Source: Rivibacter subsaxonicus
GTDB taxonomy: Bacteria > Pseudomonadota > Gammaproteobacteria > Burkholderiales > Burkholderiaceae_C
DNA: 64,000 nucleotides
Assembly (NCBI RefSeq): GCF_004217215.1
Contig: NZ_SHKP01000006.1
Location: 434,001-498,000, forward strand
Direction of reading: 5' to 3'
Shown in pieces: positions 59,325 through 64,000 of this stretch. The position numbers were made by a program, and so were the translations under genes. The notes under the pieces were generated by a model that did no database searches, was not told where the DNA came from, and saw only the letters and a list, made by a program, of their open reading frames with translations. The stretch's first letter is position 1. The number at the start of each line of letters is the position of its first letter.

Positions 59325-60026
59325 ATGAGTCTAGTTCTGGTGGTTGAAGACGAGTCGGCGATCGCCGAGCTGATCTCGCTGAACCTGCGTCATGCGGGCT
59401 ACGAGGTGACGCTGGCGGCCAGCGCCGACCAGGCCCAGAGCGAGGTCGATCGCGTGCTGCCCGATCTGGTGATCCTCGACTGGATGCTGCCCGGCGCCAG
59501 CGGCCTGCAACTGGCACGGCGCTGGCGCGGCGAGACGCGCACGCGCGAGCTGCCGATCATCATGCTGACCGCGCGTGCCGACGAGGGCGACAAGATCCAC
59601 GGCCTCGATGCCGGCGCCGACGACTACCTGACCAAGCCCTTCTCGACCCAGGAGCTGATGGCGCGCATCCGCGCCGTGCTGCGCCGGCGCGCGCCGGAGG
59701 CGCTCGACAGCGCGGTCGAACTCGGGCCGCTGAAGATCGACCCGGCCACGCGCCGCGTCAGCCGCGGCGAGCAGGACATCAAGGTCGGGCCGACCGAGTT
59801 CCGCCTGCTGCATTTCTTCATGACCCACCCGGAGCGGGTGCACAGCCGGGCCCAGCTGCTCGACCGGGTCTGGGGCGACCATGTGTTCATCGAGGAACGC
59901 ACGGTCGACGTCCACGTCAAGCGGCTGCGCGAGGCGCTGAGCCCCTCGGGCTGCAGCTCGATGATCGAGACCGTGCGCGGCGCCGGCTACCGGCTGACGC
60001 AGCAGGCCGGCGCGCTGCAGGCTTGA
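59325..60026 (+). CDS. phoB: Phosphate response regulator PhoB
   Basis: A 233-residue OmpR-type regulator. The phospho-acceptor is Asp52 (VILDWMLPG) with D9/E8 and a Lys in DDYLTKPFS; the C-terminal winged helix includes RVHSRAQLLDRVWGDHVFIEERTVDVHVKRLREAL. It binds Pho boxes such as the one before pstS. A very stable GC hairpin lies between it and phoR. Confidence 0.96.
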   Translation: MSLVLVVEDESAIAELISLNLRHAGYEVTLAASADQAQSEVDRVLPDLVILDWMLPGASGLQLARRWRGETRTRELPIIMLTARADEGDKIHGLDAGADDYLTKPFSTQELMARIRAVLRRRAPEALDSAVELGPLKIDPATRRVSRGEQDIKVGPTEFRLLHFFMTHPERVHSRAQLLDRVWGDHVFIEERTVDVHVKRLREALSPSGCSSMIETVRGAGYRLTQQAGALQA

Positions 60027-60034
60027 GCGAGCTT

Positions 60035-60059
60035 CGCGCGCCGCGGCCCGCGGCGCGCG
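60035..60059. repeat. Perfect 11-bp stem hairpin between phoB and phoR
   Basis: CGCGCGCCGCG and its exact reverse complement with a GCC loop. No T-run follows. It lies nine nt after the phoB stop. Confidence 0.6.
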
Positions 60060-60084
60060 ACGGCCAGCGCAGGAACCTCGGACA

Positions 60085-61470
60085 ATGACCGGCATGGAAT
60101 GGCTGCTGCCACGGATCGTCGCCGGGCTGGTTGCGCTGGCCGTGGGCGCGGCGCTCGGCTATGCGCTCGGCAGCCCGGCCCACGCGCCGATGCTGAGCAT
60201 GCTGCTCGGCGCCGCGCTGGCGGTGGCGCTGCTGGCGATCATCGACACGCTGCGCGGCGTGCGGTTGCTGGCCTGGCTGCGCGGCTCGCAGCAGACGCTG
60301 GCGCCGCGCGACCCGGGCTTCTGGGGTGAGATCGCCTACCTGATCGAGCGCTCGCTGAAGGCGCGCGAGCAGCGCGCGAGCCAGGAGAAGACGCGGCTGG
60401 CGCAGTTCCTCGCCGCGATCGAGGCCTCGCCCAACGGCGTGCTGCTGCTCGATGGCGGCGAGCAGATCGAGTGGTGCAACTCGGTCGCCGCCGATCACTT
60501 CGGCCTCGACCCGCAGCGCGACCGCCTGCAGCGCGTGACCAACCTGGTACGGGCGCCGGCCTTCGTCGCCTACCTGCAGGGCGGGCGCTTCGAGGAGTCG
60601 GTGCAGTTCACCGGCCCGCGCGGCGACCTCTCGCTGTCGGTGCTGGTGCGGCCCTACGGCGAGGGCCAGCTGCTGGTGCTGTCGCAGGACATCACCGAGC
60701 GCGAGCGCGCCGACGGGATGCGACGCGACTTCGTCGCCAACGTCTCGCACGAGATCCGCACGCCGCTGACGGTGCTGGCCGGCTTCATCGAGACCATGAG
60801 CAACCTGCCGCTGACCGAGGTCGAGCGCAAGCGCGTGCTCGGCCTGATGACGCAGCAGACGCAGCGCATGCAAAGCCTCGTGGCGGACCTGCTGACGCTG
60901 GCCCATCTCGAGGGCAGCCCGCGACCGCCGGCCGACCGCTGGGTCTCGGTCGCCAAGCTGCTCGGGCAGGTCGGCAGCGACGCGCGGGCCCTGTCGAAGG
61001 GGCGTCACCAGATCGAGGTCGACAGCGTCGACGATGCGCTGCAGATCGCGGGCGCCGAGAGCGAACTGCTCAGCGCGCTGGCCAATCTCGTCAACAACGC
61101 GGTGCGCTACACGCCCGAGGGCGGCCGCATCGAGATCGGCTGGCGCCTGGCCGCTGAAGGTGCGGGCGAGTTCACGGTGCGCGACAACGGCGTCGGCATC
61201 GGGCGCGAGCACCTGCCGCGCCTGACCGAGCGCTTCTACCGCGTCGACGGCAGCCGCTCGCGCGACACCGGCGGCACCGGCCTCGGGCTGTCGATCGTCA
61301 AGCATGTGGCGCAGCGCCATGGCGGCCTGCTCGAGATCGCCAGCGAGCCGGGCAAGGGCTCGACCTTCCGCATCCTGTTCCCGGCGCCGCGGGTGCGCTT
61401 CCTCGAGCCGGCGCCCGATCCGCGCCGGCTGCCGAACGCGGTCGAGGCCGCGATGCCGCCGGCGGCCTGA
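60085..61470 (+). CDS. phoR: Phosphate sensor kinase PhoR
   Basis: A 461-residue sensor kinase. Two hydrophobic helices at residues about 8-55 form a membrane hairpin, then a PAS-like domain (GVLLLDGGEQIEWCNSVAADHFG) and the HisKA core FVANVSHEIRTPL with His222. The ATPase boxes are LVNNAVRYTP, DNGVGIG and GGTGLGLSIVK. It phosphorylates PhoB. An ATG at 60094 is an alternative start, lying 7 nt after GACAAT. The MATE gene ends 7 nt beyond on the other strand. Confidence 0.95.
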   Translation: MTGMEWLLPRIVAGLVALAVGAALGYALGSPAHAPMLSMLLGAALAVALLAIIDTLRGVRLLAWLRGSQQTLAPRDPGFWGEIAYLIERSLKAREQRASQEKTRLAQFLAAIEASPNGVLLLDGGEQIEWCNSVAADHFGLDPQRDRLQRVTNLVRAPAFVAYLQGGRFEESVQFTGPRGDLSLSVLVRPYGEGQLLVLSQDITERERADGMRRDFVANVSHEIRTPLTVLAGFIETMSNLPLTEVERKRVLGLMTQQTQRMQSLVADLLTLAHLEGSPRPPADRWVSVAKLLGQVGSDARALSKGRHQIEVDSVDDALQIAGAESELLSALANLVNNAVRYTPEGGRIEIGWRLAAEGAGEFTVRDNGVGIGREHLPRLTERFYRVDGSRSRDTGGTGLGLSIVKHVAQRHGGLLEIASEPGKGSTFRILFPAPRVRFLEPAPDPRRLPNAVEAAMPPAA

Positions 61471-61477
61471 GCCGGCC

Positions 61478-62860
61478 TCAGTCGCGCGCGCGGCGCGACA
61501 CCCGCTGCAGCAGCGGCACCAGCACCGCGCAGACGGCGGCCAGCGCGACGATGTTCATGAACCAGAACGCGCCCGGCCCCGACAGCATCGCGGGCCAGCC
61601 GGGCGGCGGGTTGGCCGCCAGCCAGCGTCCGCCGCCGATGCCGATGCCCCAGAGCCCGAGCGCGTAGGCGATCGCCGGCAGCACAGCGACGCGATAGGCG
61701 CGCAGCGCGAAGGAGACCACGCACTGGGTCGCGTCGAGCAGTTGCATCGCGGCCACCAGTAGCAGCAGCGGCGCGGCCAGCGCGAGCACCGCGGCGTCGC
61801 GGCTGTAGAGCGACGCTACCGATTCGCGTCCGAAGCCGAGCACCAGGCCAAGCAGCAGCGCGCAGCACAGTGCCAGCGCCAGCCCCTGCACGCAGATGCG
61901 CCGCGCCAGCCCGGCGTTGGCGGCGCCGAGCGCCTGCGCGGCCAGCGCCCCGGTGGCGATGCCGATCGACAGCGGCAGCATGTAGATCACGCTGCCGAGG
62001 CTGACCGCGATCTGGTGCGCGGCCAGTGCGGTGGTGCCCTGGCGTGCGATGAAGATCGCCATCAGCGTGAAGCCGGTGACCTCGAAGAACACGCTGGCGC
62101 CGGCCGGTATGCCCAGCCGCAACAGCTCGCGCAGCGTCGGGCCGTGCGGTCGCGACCAGGGACTGAACAGCTGCAGCGAGCGGTACGCGGCGTGGCGCGC
62201 GAGCATCAGGCCGCCGGTGGCGACCAGCGCGAGCTGGATCAGCAGCGTGGCCACCGCGCAGCCAACGACACCGAGTGCCGGGACGCCGAGCCCGCCGCCG
62301 ATCAGCCAGGCGTTGAGCGCGACCTTGAGCAGCAGCGCGCCGAGCTGCAGCGCGGTGACGAACCAGGGTCGCGAGAGCCCGAGGTTGAAAGAGCTGTAGA
62401 CCCGGAACAGCAGCGCCGGCCACAGCGCCCAGGCCAGCCAGCCGAGGTAGGCGCGGGCGCGCTCGAGCACTGCCGGCTCGGCCTGGGTCAGGTCGAGCAG
62501 AGGTTGCGGCCACTGCAGCAGCGCAAAGCCCAGCAGCGCCAGCATCAGCGCCAGCCAGACGCCCTGCTGGAAACTGCGCCGCACGCCGTCCTGGTCGCGC
62601 GCGCCGTGGTGGTGGCCGACGATCGGGATCAGGGCCTGCACCACGCCGGTGACGCCGATGTAGACGCTGACGTAGACCGCGGCGCCGATCGAGAGCGCGG
62701 CCAGGTCGACGCTGTCGTGGCGCCCGACCATCACCGCGTCGGCGACCGCGAAACCGATGACCGCGAGCTGGCCGACCAGGATCGAGGCCGCGTGGCGCGC
62801 GATCGCGAGCGCCGGGCGGCGCGCCGCCGGCAACGCCGCCACTTCGGCTGTCGCGCTCAC
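61478..62860 (-). CDS. MATE-family multidrug/toxin exporter
   Basis: A 460-residue membrane protein with twelve predicted spans in two halves, as in NorM/DinF: the N-terminal half includes AVADAVMVGRHDSVDLAALSIG and VVQALIPIVGHHHGARD, the C-terminal half LRLGIPAGASVFFEVTGFTLMAIFIARQG. It should export cationic drugs or metabolites using Na+ or H+. The GTG at 62860 overlaps the TGA of the next gene (GTGA), and no ATG gives a plausible alternative. Confidence 0.9.
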   Translation of the reverse strand: MSATAEVAALPAARRPALAIARHAASILVGQLAVIGFAVADAVMVGRHDSVDLAALSIGAAVYVSVYIGVTGVVQALIPIVGHHHGARDQDGVRRSFQQGVWLALMLALLGFALLQWPQPLLDLTQAEPAVLERARAYLGWLAWALWPALLFRVYSSFNLGLSRPWFVTALQLGALLLKVALNAWLIGGGLGVPALGVVGCAVATLLIQLALVATGGLMLARHAAYRSLQLFSPWSRPHGPTLRELLRLGIPAGASVFFEVTGFTLMAIFIARQGTTALAAHQIAVSLGSVIYMLPLSIGIATGALAAQALGAANAGLARRICVQGLALALCCALLLGLVLGFGRESVASLYSRDAAVLALAAPLLLLVAAMQLLDATQCVVSFALRAYRVAVLPAIAYALGLWGIGIGGGRWLAANPPPGWPAMLSGPGAFWFMNIVALAAVCAVLVPLLQRVSRRARD

Positions 62861-64000
62861 GACGCGGCGGCGCCGCGACGGAACACGTGCACGCGGTCTT
62901 CGCGATCGGTGGGGCGACGCTCGCTGGCGATCCGCGTCCACCCCTTGCGCTCGGTGGCGCCCGGCTCGCGCGGCGAGCGCTCGATCACCATGTACGGGCA
63001 CTGTTCGGGGTTGGCCGGATCGGCGACCACATGCCAGCCGCCCTGGGTCTCGAGCGAGGCGATCAATGCCCGGTCGGCGCCAGGCGCAGCCACACATCCG
63101 CCGGCCGGCACATGGGTCGCGATGCGCTCGATCAGCGCCCGGTTGCTGCGCGCGTAGTCGATCAGCGGCAGCATCAGCGTCATGACCAGCAGCCAGACCA
63201 GCGAGACGCCACCGGCTGGCAGCACCAGACTCTTCCACAGCGGATGGCGATGGCGCCCGGTGCGCCAGCGCACGAGCAGCGCCCAAGCCAGGGTGGCGGC
63301 CAGCGCGGGCAGCAGCGCCAGCCAGTCGCGCTCCAGCACGAAGCCCGGCGCCAGCTTCATCACGTTGGCGGCCGGCTTGGCCGGCACGCCGGTGCGCAGC
63401 GAGAGATAGAACACCCAGACGCCGAGTGCGGCCAGGCTGAAGAAGAACACCGAGAACCAGTCGATCGCCGCCGACAGGCTGCGCTGCAGCGTCGGCAGCG
63501 CGAAGGCGGCCAGCACCGCCATCGGCGGCAGTGCGAGTAGCAGCGCGCGGTCGGAGCCGCCGAGCGCGAGGCTGGCGACCATCGGCACCAGCGCGCCCAG
63601 CGTCGGGATCGAGATGTGGCGATGGAAGCGGTGGGCGCGCCAGCGCCACAGCGTCCAGCCGGCCAGCGCCCAGGCCGGCCAGGCGAACCACAGCAACAGC
63701 TGCAGTGGCTGCCACAGGCCGCGCGGCGCCTCCAGGCGCCAGGCCCACTGCCCGAGCAGCGAGGCGAGCGCGGCTGCCAGTAGCGCCGCGCCGAACAGCC
63801 AGGGCGCAAAGGCGCGGGCCTGGGCGTAGCGCGAACGCAGGCAGATCAGCAGGCCGGCCGCGGCTAGCGCCAGCGCGATGACCGGTGCTCCGCTCATCGC
63901 CATCACCGGCAGGGCGACGATCACGGCCAGGCGCGCGGCCCGGGCCCGCCAGGGCGCCGCGGCCATGGCGTAGAGGAACAGCGCGCCGCCGAACAACTGG
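62857..64000 (-). CDS. Membrane glycosyltransferase-like protein, C-terminal part (truncated by window edge)
   Basis: The frame is open to the right end of the window, so the N-terminal part (including the expected first-loop acidic residues of an ArnT/GT39-type enzyme) is missing. About 380 residues are visible with eight or more spans (for example LWLLVMTLMLPLIDYARS) and a soluble C-terminal region of about 90 residues. The pattern suits an aminoarabinose or dolichyl-mannose-type transferase of GT39/GT83, but the catalytic part is outside the window. It is translationally coupled to the MATE gene. Confidence 0.65.
   Translation of the reverse strand, partial: QLFGGALFLYAMAAAPWRARAARLAVIVALPVMAMSGAPVIALALAAAGLLICLRSRYAQARAFAPWLFGAALLAAALASLLGQWAWRLEAPRGLWQPLQLLLWFAWPAWALAGWTLWRWRAHRFHRHISIPTLGALVPMVASLALGGSDRALLLALPPMAVLAAFALPTLQRSLSAAIDWFSVFFFSLAALGVWVFYLSLRTGVPAKPAANVMKLAPGFVLERDWLALLPALAATLAWALLVRWRTGRHRHPLWKSLVLPAGGVSLVWLLVMTLMLPLIDYARSNRALIERIATHVPAGGCVAAPGADRALIASLETQGGWHVVADPANPEQCPYMVIERSPREPGATERKGWTRIASERRPTDREDRVHVFRRGAAAS

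Overview
The window is chromosomal DNA from a high-GC betaproteobacterium, most likely order Burkholderiales (Rubrivivax/Leptothrix/Methylibium-like). This rests on strong GC bias in third codon positions, on the gene orders surE-pcm-nlpD-rpoS-rlmD and carA-carB-greA-DUF4149-yhbY-rlmE-ftsH-folP-glmM, and on small families such as DUF3297 and HemP. Genes are packed tightly, often with ATGA or GTGA stop/start overlaps. I see no phage, insertion sequence, CRISPR array or plasmid function. The last gene runs off the right edge.

Left part (1-24.6 kb): two large secreted lipoproteins of unknown role, the second combining a crystallin-like motif with pentapeptide repeats; tRNA-Gly(CCC) with a terminator; a lipase-like hydrolase coupled to succinate-semialdehyde dehydrogenase; alaS; and a four-gene overlapping operon (acetyltransferase, Baeyer-Villiger monooxygenase, HSL-type hydrolase, SDR) that reads as an alcohol-ketone-ester-acid oxidation module. 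Next come a divergent ECF sigma factor and Ser/Thr kinase, followed by a 52-codon proline-rich small gene and a 68-residue membrane peptide, then mltB, a DUF3297 protein and a MoxR/DUF58/transglutaminase operon.

Middle (24.6-39.3 kb): histone-deacetylase-like amidohydrolase, MscS-type channel, a two-component system with a multi-membrane-span kinase, a quinone-oxidoreductase-like enzyme, the stationary-phase cluster surE-pcm-nlpD-rpoS, rlmD, a Bax-inhibitor-1/YccA protein with a good candidate heat-shock promoter, and an iron island (HbpS/GlcG-like protein, hemP, a 38-residue membrane peptide, bfd, bfr) whose bfd promoter has a near-perfect Fur-type palindrome between its -35 and -10 boxes.

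Right part (39.3-64 kb): pyrimidine/arginine precursor synthesis (carAB), transcript-cleavage factor greA, ribosome factors yhbY and rlmE, the protease ftsH, folP and glmM; an arsenic operon arsR-arsI-arsC-aquaporin; an orphan solute-binding protein; a fasciclin lipoprotein that appears to be Pho-controlled; the complete phosphate operon pstSCAB-phoU-phoBR with a Pho box; a MATE exporter; and the C-terminal part of a membrane glycosyltransferase-like protein.

The less described items are the small genes at 18547-18705 and 38184-38300, the divergent Pho boxes at 54.5 kb, a promoter/terminator arrangement in the greA leader, candidate sigma-32 promoters at both the YccA-like gene and ftsH, and several genes whose -10-like box lies only 6-8 nt before a start codon.
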